From Erinaceus europaeus (Eukaryota; Chordata; Mammalia; Eulipotyphla; Erinaceidae), in assembly GCF_950295315.1 (NCBI RefSeq), contig NC_080171.1, positions 33,472,361 through 33,536,360 on the forward strand: DNA of 64,000 bases, read 5' to 3'. The notes beneath the pieces are model-generated. The model worked only from the letters and a program-made list of their open reading frames with translations. It searched no databases and was not told the DNA's origin. Below, piece after piece: positions 11,401 to 21,596 of the stretch. The position numbers and the translations under genes are program-made. Numbering within the stretch: the first letter of the stretch is position 1; each line of letters begins with the position of its first letter.

Positions 11401-14094
11401 TTATATGATAATAGACTTTGATTAACATAAATGTACATTAAAACTCTACAATAACTAACTTTTTAAAAGATAAATAGAATCACAGAAAATGTTTAAAACC
11501 AGAAAATGGACGAGGGAAACCTGAAAATGCAGAAAAAAAAAAAACAGGAAAAAAATAAGTACAATGGATAGTAAACAGTTACAGACACAGTAAATACTTA
11601 TTCAACTTTTTAAAATTTCTAAATGTAGAAACAGGAGTTAACTCACCCAGTAGAGCTCGAACTTTATAATATACAAGGACTTGGGCTCAAGCCCCTAGCC
11701 ACAACATAATAGCAGCATGCAGGGGGAAAGCTTTATGAACACTCCTATAGTGTCTCATTCTCTCTCTCTCTCTCTTTTTTTTTTCTTTTTCTCCTCCAGG
11801 TTTATCACTGGGGCTTGGTGCCTGCACTCCAATCCACAGATCCTGGAAGCCATTCCCCCCCCCCCCATTTTTGTTACCTTTTTTGTTGTTATTGCTGTTG
11901 TTGTTGGATAGGACATAGAGAAATCGAGAGAGAAGGGGAAGACAGAGAGGGGGAGAGAAAGACAGACACCTGCAGACTTGCTTCACCGCTTGTGAAGCGA
12001 ACACCCCGCAGGTGGGGAGCCGGGGGCTCCAACCCGGATCCTTATGCCAGTCCTTTCCGCTTTGCGCCATGTGCACTTAACCCGCTGTGCTGCCGCCCAG
12101 CCCCGTGTCTCTCATTCTGTCTCTCTCTCTCTAGCCTTCTTTCACTCAGTCTCTATCTGAGGGCAAAAATGCCCACCAGAAGCACTGAAATTGTGCTTGT
12201 TCAGAGTACCAGCAAAAAACCCCTATCAGCCAAAAAAAAAAAAATCATTGTCTGTAAATGGTACTTACTCACCAGTTAAAAGACAGAGCTTGTTAGAGTA
12301 GCATTAAAAAAAAAAAAAAAAAAACAAGACCCAACTGTATGGTCTCTGAAAAACACCATTTTAAGAGTGTGACATGGGGGTTGGGCGGAAGCACAGAGGG
12401 TTAAGCACACATGGGGCAAAGTACAAGAATCCGCCTAAGGATCCCGGTTCTCACCCCGGGTCCCCACCTGCAGGGGGATCGCTTCACTGGCAGTGAAGCA
12501 GGTCTGCAGGTGTTTGTCTTTCTCTCCCCCTCTCTGCCTCCCCTCCTCTCTCAATTTCTCTCTGTCATATATAACAACAACAACAATGACAACAGTAATA
12601 ATAACTACAACAACAAGGGCAACAAAATGGGAAAAATGGCTTCCAGGAGCTGTGGATTCTTAGTGCAGGCACCCAGCCCCAGCGACTGAAAAAAAAAAAA
12701 AAAAAAAAAAAAAGAGTGTGACAGTTTGGTGAAAGGTAAGGTATACTAACACCGGCTTTGGGAAATGTGGAACTACCCCTGTGAAAACAACAATCCTGTA
12801 AATCAGGGGTAGGGAACCTTTTTTCTGCCAAGGACCACTCAGATAATCTCCAGGCCACACAAATTTATCAACTTCAAAATTACCATTTAATGTTTCTATG
12901 AGAAAATTCCTAGATTCATTGAGTTTCCAGTCCCACCTGAAGTTGCTTTGACACAGCTGGATAAAATGACTTTGAGGCAGAGTCAGGTGGTAGTACAACA
13001 GGTTAAGCACATGTGAACTGCAAGGACTGGCATAAGGATCCCAGTTCTAGCCCCTGGCTCCCCACCTGCAGGGGATTTGCTTCATAGGCAGTGAAACAGG
13101 TCTGCAGGTGTCTATCTTTCCCTCTCCCTCTCTGTCTCCCCTTCCTCTTTCCATTTCTCTCTGTCCTATCTAACAATGGTGACATCAGTAACAACAACAA
13201 TAATAACTACAACAACAATAAAAACAAGGGCAACAAAAGGGAAAATAAATAAATAAAATAAATACTATATATATATATATATAACTTGCAGCCAGACATT
13301 CCCCTCTCTTGGGGGAAATCAACATTCCCTCACTAAAATGATCCAGAAAAAAAAAGAGCATAATTTCAATAAATTTTCTTTTAATAAAAAACAAAACACC
13401 ACTTAAATATAAAAATGCAGGTAGACTAAGTGGAGTAGGAAAAAAATATTTTAAAACTGTGTGAACACTAACCATGAAGAAACAAGAGTCACTCTATTAA
13501 TTTTAGACAAAACAGATTTCAGAGCATGGAAAATTATCAAGGTCAAGGAAGACATTGCCTAACAACAAAGTAATTGATTCTCCAAGAACAACTAGCAGTC
13601 TTTTAACATGTTACATCTGAAAACTGAGTGTAAAAATATGTGAAGTTTAAGCCAATAGAACTCTAAGGAGAAGTAGATGAACTGTTAATGCTGAAGACCT
13701 CAACACCTCCTGTCAGAAAAATTCAGCAGGCAGTAAGAATATAGTTAGCCTGAACAACTCCCTCAGACAAGTTGATAATAACAGAATATTTCACCCACTA
13801 AGGTAAACATCTATCTTTTAACTTATCAGAATTTGTGAGATGCACCAAAGTGGTCTTCAGAAGGAAATAGGTAGTACTGGATACATATATTTGAAAAGAA
13901 AGATTTGATATCTCTGATGAACTCTGGCATACCTGATTGAAGTCTCTCTGTTTCCTAAATATTGGGAACCAGAACAGTGACAGGAGCACCCCCACCCCAC
14001 ACAAGAAGGCAAGGATGGCAGTATCTATTAAGTCAATCGGAAACTCAGCCACAGCACAATAGGACTCCTTAGACATTGAAGTGGTCCACATCAT
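4231..14094 (-). CDS. SPATA31: SPATA31 family gene A (SPATA31D-like), four coding exons, 1490 aa predicted
   Basis: Assembled as exons 14094..13933, 9835..9790, 9225..9165 and 8434..4231 (162+46+61+4204 nt). All introns are GT/AG and phases 0, 1 and 2 match gene B exactly. The predicted protein has a membrane segment at about residues 25-46, a basic stretch KRRRK near 60-64, a Cys triad CX4CX2C at 106/111/114, then a long low-complexity Ser/Pro/Gln-rich body. In that body are family signatures such as WGLPSLHSES (about 489-498) and LESHILRYR...WGLP (about 905-928). SPATA31 (FAM75) proteins are testis-expressed and implicated in spermatogenesis; the biochemical activity is unknown. The last exon is open over 1400 codons, which argues for function. 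The start is uncertain: the ATG used by gene B is not present here, and the proposed start is the first of two adjacent ATGs. Subgroup D is my recognition, not a search result. Confidence 0.85.
8500..8935 (+). mobile_element. L1 3' UTR copy in intron 3 of gene A
   Basis: Runs from the ttcagtca.atgctaccatgatgcc block to ttgaattatatccctgtgatcttata and an A-rich end. It accounts for most of the extra length of this intron (730 versus 253 nt in gene B). Confidence 0.65.
9165..9225 (-). CDS. SPATA31: Gene A exon 3 (61 nt)
   Basis: Acceptor ttgatttccag and donor aaag|gtgact bound 61 nt. The spliced reading is GWRAYQSEVEEARKVLSFLQ followed by a Ser split across the junction. It aligns without gaps to exon 3 of gene B (GWSDYQRDIEEERKLISILK). 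It is predicted to be a short charged helix. Confidence 0.88.
9790..9835 (-). CDS. SPATA31: Gene A exon 2 (46 nt, basic)
   Basis: Acceptor ...ttaccag and donor g|gtaagg bound 46 nt encoding CQARTKRRRKGGALK plus one base. Length, phase and sequence match exon 2 of gene B. The Arg/Lys cluster lies just after the membrane segment, so it is probably cytosolic and may anchor topology. Confidence 0.88.
10246..10531 (+). mobile_element. tRNA SINE in intron 1 of gene A
   Basis: A full-length copy whose flanks share aaaaatctagggg, which also adjoins the next SINE. Confidence 0.85.
10545..10867 (+). mobile_element. tRNA SINE (long form) in intron 1 of gene A
   Basis: A second copy directly abuts the first. 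It includes the 3' block ggagcaagtgcaggcacc...taacccgggag and an (ATAA)n tail. Confidence 0.85.
10868..11639. other. AT-rich intronic sequence of gene A
   Basis: No reading frame, splice signal pair or repeat that I recognise; several short A-runs. Confidence 0.4.
11640..12225 (+). mobile_element. Second-family SINE split by a minus-strand SINE
   Basis: The head (cacccagtagagctcg...gggctcaagccccta) is at 11640-11760. The pyrimidine-rich continuation resumes after 12104. The sequence gtgtctcattct appears on both sides of the inserted SINE in slightly altered form. Confidence 0.6.
11775..12104 (-). mobile_element. tRNA SINE inserted into another SINE
   Basis: A long-form minus-strand copy, ending at the head with cgctgtgctgccgcccagcccc. 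Confidence 0.85.
12375..12711 (+). mobile_element. tRNA SINE with 12-bp target-site duplication
   Basis: A long-form copy ending in a 25-A tract, flanked by perfect aagagtgtgaca at 12363-12374 and 12712-12723. The long A tail suggests a fairly recent insertion. Confidence 0.92.
12802..12925 (+). mobile_element. Possible hAT-type DNA transposon relic
   Basis: caggggtagggaacctttt...gccaagga.cac resembles the terminal region of MER5/Charlie-like elements (cagnggt..ncaaacttttt style). Only one end is visible, so this is tentative. Confidence 0.3.
12977..13263 (+). mobile_element. tRNA SINE in intron 1 of gene A
   Basis: A complete copy with a TAA/AAAT tail running into a short (TA)n tract at about 13266-13282. 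Confidence 0.85.
13933..14094 (-). CDS. SPATA31: Gene A exon 1 (membrane segment)
   Basis: The exon encodes 54 residues from ATGATG to ...DFNQ and ends in phase 0 at a cag|gtatgc donor. The hydrophobic stretch FLCGVGVLLSLF aligns with HLCGLGLLLLLL of gene B. The first 20 or so residues do not resemble gene B, because the DNA upstream aligns out of frame (39 versus 43 nt between two shared anchors). The start is therefore inferred. Confidence 0.65.
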
Positions 14095-14215
14095 AAGTGC
14101 CTTACTGCCTCAGGCAGCTGGGCATTGAGAGTGCACATTCTAGAGTTCCAGGTCCACATCACAGAACTTTAGCATTAAAAACAAAAGTTCTGGAGGGTGG
14201 GGGAGGGGACAACAC
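14095..14215 (-). promoter_or_regulatory. Conserved 5' flank / probable promoter of gene A
   Basis: Read on the minus strand, this flank shares blocks with the same position upstream of gene B: cccctcccccacc, gaac.ttttgt, tgtgatg, and cagctgcctgaggca just before the coding region. There is no TATA box. Promoter function is inferred from paralogue conservation and position. Confidence 0.45.
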
Positions 14216-14329
14216 ACAAGAGATAATACATTAGGTATCTGGAGAACATGCATATGTGAATGATTGTGTGCTATAAATGTCCTGAATTTTTGTTATTTGG
14301 GGGATCTTTTTATGTTGTGCATAATTTAA

Positions 14330-14500
14330 AAATATCTATTTTTGTAGAGATAAGAGAGAAATTGCAAGAGAGAGACAAAGACATGCTTCATCATTGTGAA
14401 AGTCCCCCCCCCCCCCGCAGGTGGGGTCCAGGGGCTAAAACCTGAGTCCCTGTGCGCTGTATCATGTGCACTGCCTGGTGTGCCACTGCCCTGCCCCTGT
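14330..14500 (-). mobile_element. tRNA SINE upstream of gene A, minus
   Basis: A degraded copy containing an insertion-prone C run at 14405-14416. The head ends ccactgccctgcccc. Confidence 0.7.
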
Positions 14501-14606
14501 GCATAATTTTTCAAATGGGGAATTAGAGTACACATACAATATTTTGCAAAAGCCAGTTGAAATGTTAAGATGCTATGAACGTGCATAAAGTAATTATAAC
14601 TCACTG

Positions 14607-14607
<1 letters not shown>

Positions 14608-14642
<35 letters not shown>

Positions 14643-14655
14643 TCACACACACACA
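14608..14655. repeat. (CA)n microsatellite
   Basis: A CA tract with a single cat/act interruption. Confidence 0.97.
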
Positions 14656-14848
14656 GCCATCCAACCAGCATATTTGTTCTTCCTCCAGAGCTTGTTAGAT
14701 CTCTCCAGCCTGCCTTCCAACTCCCCCATTCACAGAACCATCTATTTGCCTTAGTGATCTTTAAAATTTGTTCCACTAGTTATCCAGATGTTACCCGAGG
14801 TACTTTTACTTCTTATTGATCTTCTTGAACCCCACAAAATCCTTTTTG

Positions 14849-14965
14849 TTCCCCAGAGCACTGCTCAATTCTGGTTTGTTGTGTTGTGTGGGACTGAACC
14901 TGGGACTTTAGAGCCTGAGACATGAGAGTCACATCACGTAACCATCATGTTATCTACCCCCACCC
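14849..14965 (-). mobile_element. Second-family SINE, minus
   Basis: agcactgctcaattctgg...gggactgaacctgggacttt...atgttatctaccccc is the recurrent minus-strand form also seen near 47.2 and 44.8 kb. Confidence 0.55.
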
Positions 14966-15139
14966 AATCTCACATAACCTTTGCAATCAATTGTGCCCAT
15001 AGTTTTATGGCCCCATGTTCTCTTGTATGACAGCATCCTCTCATACATAGTATCTTCATTTTCTGAAGACAAAAATGTACTCACCTGCTGCCCCACCCTT
15101 CATATCTCTACCTGAAAGAACTCATGTTCATCAAGGACT

Positions 15140-15425
15140 GGCAATACTTCACCCAGTAGAACATACAACTTGGGTTCAAATCCTGACACCACATGTGAGC
15201 ACTATGGATCTCATGGAAGAGGTCTTTGCAAGATGGGGTAGTGCTAGAATGTCTCTCTTCTTTTTCTATTATCCTTCCCTTTCTAGTCTACCTCTAAAAA
15301 ATACAGACAAGTATGCCAGAGATACCCTTCAGCAGCATCACATGTGCAAAGCCCTAGTTTATTCCCCAGCACTGCATAGAGAAAATGGGAAGGTGTGTGT
15401 GGGGTGGATCCTGTTTCCCCAAAAG
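15140..15425 (+). mobile_element. Second-family SINE, plus
   Basis: Contains tacttcacccagtagaac...cttgggttcaaatcctgac and a pyrimidine-rich middle; it ends at the aaaagcaca region. Degraded. Confidence 0.45.
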
Positions 15426-15737
15426 CACACAAGAACACAGTAATCTATTCCAGTGACCAAAAAGCATGACAAAGAGATGATGATGGCCTAGCACTGCTAT
15501 GAATCTATGACAAAGTCAAAAATACTTTTTCTCCCAAAATCACTTCTATACTATTGCTCCTGTTATCAAATAACTAGCAGTAACTGTTATCAAATCATCA
15601 CCTCCCATCCATATAAGTATCTCATCCTACTGTGCCCTTTACTGTCCACTCCCTGCAAAATTGTTATTGATCTTTTGACAAATCATGGTGGCCCACAACC
15701 TGCAGAACTAAACTCACGTTGGTGTAGGGAATTGACA

Positions 15738-15938
15738 TTTTTTTATGGTCTTTGCTTATTGGATAGAGACAGCCAGATATTGAGAGGTGATAGCGAGAGA
15801 GAAAGAGAAAGAGACACCTGCAGCCCTGCTTCACCAAAACTTTGCCCCTGCAGGTGTGGACCAGGGCCTAGAATCCCCGGTCCTTGTGCACTGTAACATG
15901 TGCACTCAAGTAGGTGCACCACCACCAGGTGCTGGGGA
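15738..15938 (-). mobile_element. tRNA SINE, minus
   Basis: ttattggatagagacagcc, then agacacctgcagccctgcttcacc, then the head. Complete apart from a shortened tail. Confidence 0.8.
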
Positions 15939-16073
15939 ACTAACTTCTTAGCATCACTTCTAATGAGCACAAATGTAATTATAGTCAGCAACACTTTTTC
16001 AGGATTTTCCACTAAAATTCCTCTTGGCATCCTGATACCATTTCAAATAATGTCACTTCGTTGATGTCATATA

Positions 16074-16078
<5 letters not shown>

Positions 16079-16110
<32 letters not shown>
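16079..16110. repeat. (GT)n microsatellite
   Basis: A GT tract followed by imperfect ATGCATAC-type repeats. Confidence 0.95.
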
Positions 16111-16113
<3 letters not shown>

Positions 16114-16170
16114 CATATACGCATGTACGTATTCAATTCATTTCCCTCCCCATGATAGTCATCTAATTGA

Positions 16171-16457
16171 TTTTTTTTGTTGTTTTCTTTACCTCTAGGG
16201 TTATCTTTGGGGTTCAGTGCAGCACTACGAATCCTCTGCTCCTGGTGGCCATTTCTTCCATTTTATTGGATAGGACAGAGAGAAATTGAGAGAGGAAAGG
16301 GAGATAGAGAGGGAGAGAGAAAGACACCTGCAGACCCGTGTCACTGCTTGTGAAGTGACCGCCCTGAAGGTGAGGGGCGGGCGTCTCTAACTCGGATCCT
16401 TGCGCTGGTCTTTGCAAGTTGTACTGTGAGCTTAACCCATTGTATCACTGCCCAGCT
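16171..16457 (-). mobile_element. tRNA SINE, minus
   Basis: A long-form copy, with the head ending atcactgcccagctacc. A second, separate head fragment recurs at 16829-16900. Confidence 0.82.
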
Positions 16458-16489
16458 ACCCGTCATTTAAGTTTTTAAATAGCCCTTAC

Positions 16490-16725
16490 AAATAATTTCA
16501 CTTATAAGTGGAATTTAAGAATAAAGGACAACAAGGGAAACCATAAAATGGAACTTGGACTCGCTATAGCTTTTTCCTCTGAGGAAAGGGCAGGATGAAG
16601 GGACTTTAGGGACCTGGTGTGTCTCCTAGACACCAAAGGGAGGTGAGAGGCTGTGCCAATGTGTTAAAGATTATCCTGTAAACCATTAAACCCCTCCCCA
16701 GTAAAATAACTTTTAAAAGAATAAG
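16490..16725 (+). mobile_element. L1 3' fragment with near-perfect duplication
   Basis: Starts at cacttataagtggaattt and ends with spaced ccattaaacccctcccc and an A-rich end. It is flanked by aaatagcccttaca and aaataacccttaca (13 of 14 matching). Confidence 0.6.
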
Positions 16726-16828
16726 TAAAATAACCCTTACATTTTGATATTTAGATTACATGTTGCTGAAATCAAGGCCCATGTGATTTACTACATTGCT
16801 TTCTTGTGTTCTTTCCTTAGTCCAACTC

Positions 16829-16900
16829 GGATCCTAGGCGCTGGTCTTTGCACATTGTACTATGTGCGCTTAACTCGGTTCGCCGCTGCCCGGCTCCCCA
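16829..16900 (-). mobile_element. Isolated SINE head fragment
   Basis: ctcggatcctaggcgctgg...gcttaactcgg...ccggctccc lacks the rest of the SINE. Both this copy and the one ending at 16457 are followed by catttaa. Confidence 0.55.
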
Positions 16901-17802
16901 TCATTTAATTGTTGGCCATAGGTATCAGTCATTCCCCACCCAAATGAGGAAGGTTTCACATTGCTAAAGGCTATTTATCTTTGCTACTTTTACATCAACA
17001 CCTTCACCACTGTTTCTATTCAAAAAGAAAGGTAAACTTGGAGTTCACCCCTTCTCCTGTTCCTTCCCCTGGCTGCAGGAAGTATTTCTGCTCAGAATAA
17101 AAATAACTATGCATCTCTAGTTGGTCTTCACTGTACATTTGGTCACTGAGGATTCATAATTATAAAGATATCTCTCAGAGTGTAAGCAGGATAAGCTCCA
17201 CCAAAAACAAACAGAAATGTTCAAGTGAGAATGGGTTACAAAATAGAACATAGAACATTGTTCCACAAGTCGCCTTGTCATGAAAAGCTGAGAAACTGAT
17301 CCTGGGAGAAGCAAAATACATGAAGAATAAATGCAATCCATGACTCTGGAAAAATATCCGCCATGGCAGTTGGGGCAGGGAGGAAGAATATTCTTTCATA
17401 AATTGATAAAAGTGACCTAGGAAAGAAAATTACTACAGTTTTGTGCTAATGTTATATTTACTCACAGGAATTATGCCCTGTGAGTAAATAAAAAGCTTTT
17501 AAAAAAAAAAGTTATATCATGGGTATAGTTTCACATTTGTACCTAAGTCGCTCTGATAACTATCATAGTTTCCACAAAGTCCAAGAGTCAGTTAGGTTAC
17601 CATACATATTTTTTCAAGTTCATTTGCTTTTTTTCTTCTAAAATGGTTTTAATAGAAGCAACTAAATTAGTTTTGTAGCTATCCAAGAGATTTTGTCCAA
17701 TGTGAAAGAGATGCATTGATATGTGCTATTCAATACTATGTCAGAGTTGTAGACTCTCCTAATTTATACTTGTACAAAGATAACATAAGTGGAAAATTTT
17801 TC

Positions 17803-18345
17803 TTTCTTTTTTTAAATTTCTTTATTGGGGGATTAATGGTTTACAGTTGACAGTAAAATACAATAGTCTGTACGTGCATTACACTTCTCAGTTTTCCACT
17901 TAATTCAGTCCCCATTAGGCTTTCCCTGCCATCATGGTCCAGGACCTAAACCCTGCCCCCCAGCCCCAGAGTCTTTTACTTTGGTGCAATACACCAACAT
18001 TGCTTTAGATGTCTATTTTAGTTAAAACAAAACCATCTGGTAGTTTTCTTTCACCTCTTCTTTCACTTAGCATAATCACCTCCAGTCCATCAACTTTGTC
18101 CAAATGATGTAACTTTTTTTTTGCAGAGGAGTATTCCACTGCAAAAAAAGATAAGCCCTACAACTTCTTTTTCCAATCATGTTGATGAGCATTGTTTCCA
18201 TATCTTAACTATTGTGAATAGTGCAGCTATGAATATAGAACTCCATATATACTTTCAAATGAGTATTTCCATGCCCTTTGGAGATGTGTAGGAGTGGTAC
18301 TGCTGGACTGTATGGTATTTCTATTTTGAAAGTATTTTCCTTAAT
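17803..18345 (-). mobile_element. L1 3' end and ORF2 remnant, minus
   Basis: ttctttattgggggattaatgg, then cttttactttggtgcaatacacc, then an older tattccactg...ctattgtgaatagtgc block. The protein frame is destroyed. Confidence 0.75.
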
Positions 18346-18726
18346 ACATAATTAAATATTCAAGAATAAAGTATATAGGACATGAAATGTGTTCTTAAAA
18401 TTAAGAAATGTATGCATATATGTCATGTATATATACCTATGTATAAATACACATTGAAAAGCTAGGGGATAATGGAGGCAGAGACAAAGGCTCATAATAG
18501 ATCTGATGTTAATTGGTAAGTCTGAGGTATATGATTTGTTTCTCTCTCATGTACTTTTTCTACATAAGTATATTTTTAAGTGATTAGTTATCCTGCCTCC
18601 AGGACATTTGCTGAGATTGTGTAGTATAAGTTGGAATGCTGGCATTTCATCTTCTCTGCTGTTTAGTTACTATTCTTCTATCAGATTGCCATCTTCCACA
18701 ATTGTGTTCACATGGTTAAATGTATT

Positions 18727-18860
18727 TATTTCATAACAGAAAGGAGAGACAGAGTCACCAGACCACTATTTCTTGGCACTTTCTGTGACAGGAATCAAGC
18801 CCAAAGTTTCATGCCTGCAAATCCTGAGCTCTGAGTTGAGTCAGCTTTTCAGTTGAGGTA
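18727..18860 (-). mobile_element. Degraded SINE, minus
   Basis: An aggagagacagagtcacc...ggcactttctgtgacaggaatc layout resembles other minus-strand second-family copies. Weak. Confidence 0.3.
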
Positions 18861-19079
18861 TGGACATCTTTTTTAGTACCTTCTCATTGCCATCATTGTC
18901 AAGAATCTACTATAAATATTTACCTTGATTCTGAAGCTTTACTGAAAACGTAGCATACAATTAACTCATCTAAGTATCCAAGTATTTTTAATATATTTAC
19001 AGGCATGTATAACCATTTCTATGGTCCATTTTAAATATTTTCATGAGTTTAAAAAGAAATACTTTTTAACCTTGTCAGA

Positions 19080-20335
19080 TGAAGTAAGGACTACAAAATC
19101 TGGATAAGGGCAAGAGACTCTAATGATGACCCTTTTGGTCACTACCAGGCCACCCCATCATCTAGTGTCCCAGTCAGGGAATCCTTGGATTCCCATATAG
19201 ATATGATGGGTCTAGACCTCTAAAAGATCCCACTCTCCACCATCACTGGTCATCTTCATCAGAAATACCACCATAAACCCTCTTGTGGGTCTCTCCAGGA
19301 CCTTGCCCTCAATGTGGAACAACAATGGTAGAAACTGTCCCACTCTCTGAAGGGAGGCTGGGTCAACATACTCTGCCACTTGAGGAAGACTGGTCCTGAA
19401 ATTAGTGCTGCCAAGAATGTTCCTAGTCGTGACCATAGAATGCAAGCTCAGACTGACAGGGATGCAGAGGTGACACAGGTTCCTGTACTAAATATGAATA
19501 GACATGGATCCTAGGTCAGATCAATGGGGTGTACAGTTAATAGTACTTACATGCTTTTCCCACATTTAGGAGCTACTCTCTTCTCTGATCCAGCTTTCTA
19601 GTCCTATTCCCAATTCTGACACCATTTTACCAGATTAATACTTTTAGCCCACTTGCATGTTAGCGGTGGGGTTCAGGCAAAAATCAGTAAAGTCATGGAC
19701 CCCTTGGAATATAAAATAGACTTCCTAGCTTCTTCCAACATGAAGACCCCCAAATCACATCTACTATATTCTGACCTCTTGGCTCCTGATTTGTTCAATT
19801 TTTCTGCTTTTTTATTTTATTTATTTATTTATGAGAAACATTGGAGGAGAGAGAACCAAACATCACTTTGGTAAATGTGCTGCCGGGCATTGAACTCAGG
19901 ACCTCATGCTTGAAAGTCCAATGCTTTATCCACTGTGCCACCTCCCAGACCACCAATTTGTTCTGTTTTATATCAATGCTTTCAGCCTCCAAGTTGCAGA
20001 TGTTACCATGATGCCAACCTGACTTGCCTGGGAAGATGACCTCACCAAAGCCTCATGGAACCCCACCTCCCACTAGGGAAAAGATAGAAACAGGCTGGGC
20101 ACATGGTTGACCTGTGAATGCCCAAGTCCAGTGGAGAAGCAATTAAAGAGGCAAGACCTCCCACCTTCTGTACCCTCTAAAGATCCATACTCCCAGAGGG
20201 ATAAAGAATAGGGAACCTTCCAATAGAGGAGATAGGATACAGAACTCTGGTGGTGGGAATTGTATGGAATTATACCCCTCATATCCCACAATCTTGTCCA
20301 TCATTATCAAATACCTAACTTAAAAAAGGAAAAAC
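19080..20335 (+). mobile_element. L1 3' UTR, plus, with a SINE inside
   Basis: Order matches the L1 3' UTR at 59.3-60.5 kb: aagggcaagag, ccttttggtca, gggaatccttggattc, ctactctcttc..., agttgcagatgttaccatgatgcc, gtggtgggaattgtatgg, then a cttaaaaaagg end. Non-coding relic. Confidence 0.75.
19805..19952 (-). mobile_element. Second-family SINE in an L1 3' UTR
   Basis: ttatttatttatttatgagaaacattgg...gggcattgaactcaggacc...ccactgtgccacctcccag. It interrupts the surrounding L1 3' UTR between ttgttcaattt and caatttgttctg. Confidence 0.6.
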
Positions 20336-20339
20336 TTGT

Positions 20340-21310
20340 AAAGTTTAATTATACCTGTCACCAATAACCCAATAAATAATTTTCGATTCTGGACATGTCA
20401 TATGAATGATGGCATCATATGAGGTAATTTGTGACTTGCCTCATCAACTTAATATATTTTCAAGGTTCATCCATGTTATAAGGTGTATCAATATTTTTTT
20501 TATTTATTTGGGGGGATTAATGGTTTACAGTTGACAGTAAAATACAATAGTTTGTACATGCATAACATTTCCCAGTTGTTCCATACAATCATTTAACCCC
20601 CCATTGGGTCCTGCTCTGCCATCATGATCCAGGACATGAACCCTCACCCAGCCCCCTCCACCCCAGAATCTTTTACTTTGGTGCAATACACTAACTCTAG
20701 CCCAAGTTTTATCAATATTTTTTTTTGTTACCAAAATTGTATGGCGACATACTTTATCAGTTCATCAGCTGATGGACTTCAGAGTTGTTATCACCTTTTG
20801 ACTAATGTGATTGATTAATAGTTCTATAAACTTTGTTTACAAGCTTCTGTGTAGACTTCCATTTTCATTTCCTTTGATACCTACCTAGAAGTGGAATTAT
20901 GGGTCATATGGTAACTCTGTGTAACATTTTTGAGGAAGTACCACACTCTTTCCAAAATAGCTCCACTATTTTCTTTTCCTCAGCAATGTATGAGGCTTCT
21001 GATTTTTCTACCTCCTCTCCAACATTTATCTATTTTTTCTCACTGCCCATTTATATATGAAATAAAACCTAATAGTAGTTTTTGATATTTTTCCTGATTT
21101 CCTAATGAAAAATAATCTTAGACATATGTTCATCCAATTTTTTAGTTTTGTTAGCATTTTAGGAAAAGATAAACAAGTATACTGTGTTTGACTCAAAACA
21201 CAGCAGCTCATTTTTAAATGTGACAGGACAAACATTCTCTTCTAAATATTTGAAAATATGTATAGCAGTGTCAATCCTTTACTTGTAAGAACAGTTTTCT
21301 ACTTTCATAA
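20340..21310 (-). mobile_element. Old L1 body, minus, split by a younger L1 end
   Basis: ggttcatccatgttataa and gggtcatatggtaactctg are decayed ORF2 3'-region motifs in reverse complement. Many stops. Confidence 0.6.
20491..20706 (-). mobile_element. Young L1 3' end with duplication
   Basis: gggattaatggtttacagttg...cttttactttggtgcaatacac, flanked by tatcaatattttttt on both sides. 5'-truncated to about 215 bp. Confidence 0.78.
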
Positions 21311-21334
21311 TATTTTATGCAGAGTCAGGGCCTC

Positions 21335-21500
21335 ATGCATGGGTGATTTCATCACTCCTAGACTGGCTCTGAGTCCTTTTATTTGAGAGACAGAGAGTGG
21401 AGAGAACTACAGCCATGGGAACTACCCCTAGTGCCATGACACTCACTTGAGATTCTGGGACTCGAATCTGGGCAGCACACAAAGCAAGGCATGTCCTGAA
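21335..21500 (-). mobile_element. Degraded SINE, minus
   Basis: tttgagagacagagagtggag...gagattctgggactcgaatctggg is consistent with a minus second-family SINE. Confidence 0.4.
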
Positions 21501-21596
21501 TCCAGTGAGGTATCTTTCTGTGGGACTATGTGAAAACTTGTTAGAGCTTAGGGGAGCTCTCCCATCCTTGGATGGATGTCTGGAAAGACACCCCAC

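Noticed and set aside
11687..12279. Overlapping open frames of 129 and 154 codons
   Set aside because: They translate two nested SINEs and low-complexity tracts.
13798..13932. Coding sequence beyond the gene A exon 1 donor
   Set aside because: It lies past the gtatgc donor and has no counterpart in gene B; it is intron.
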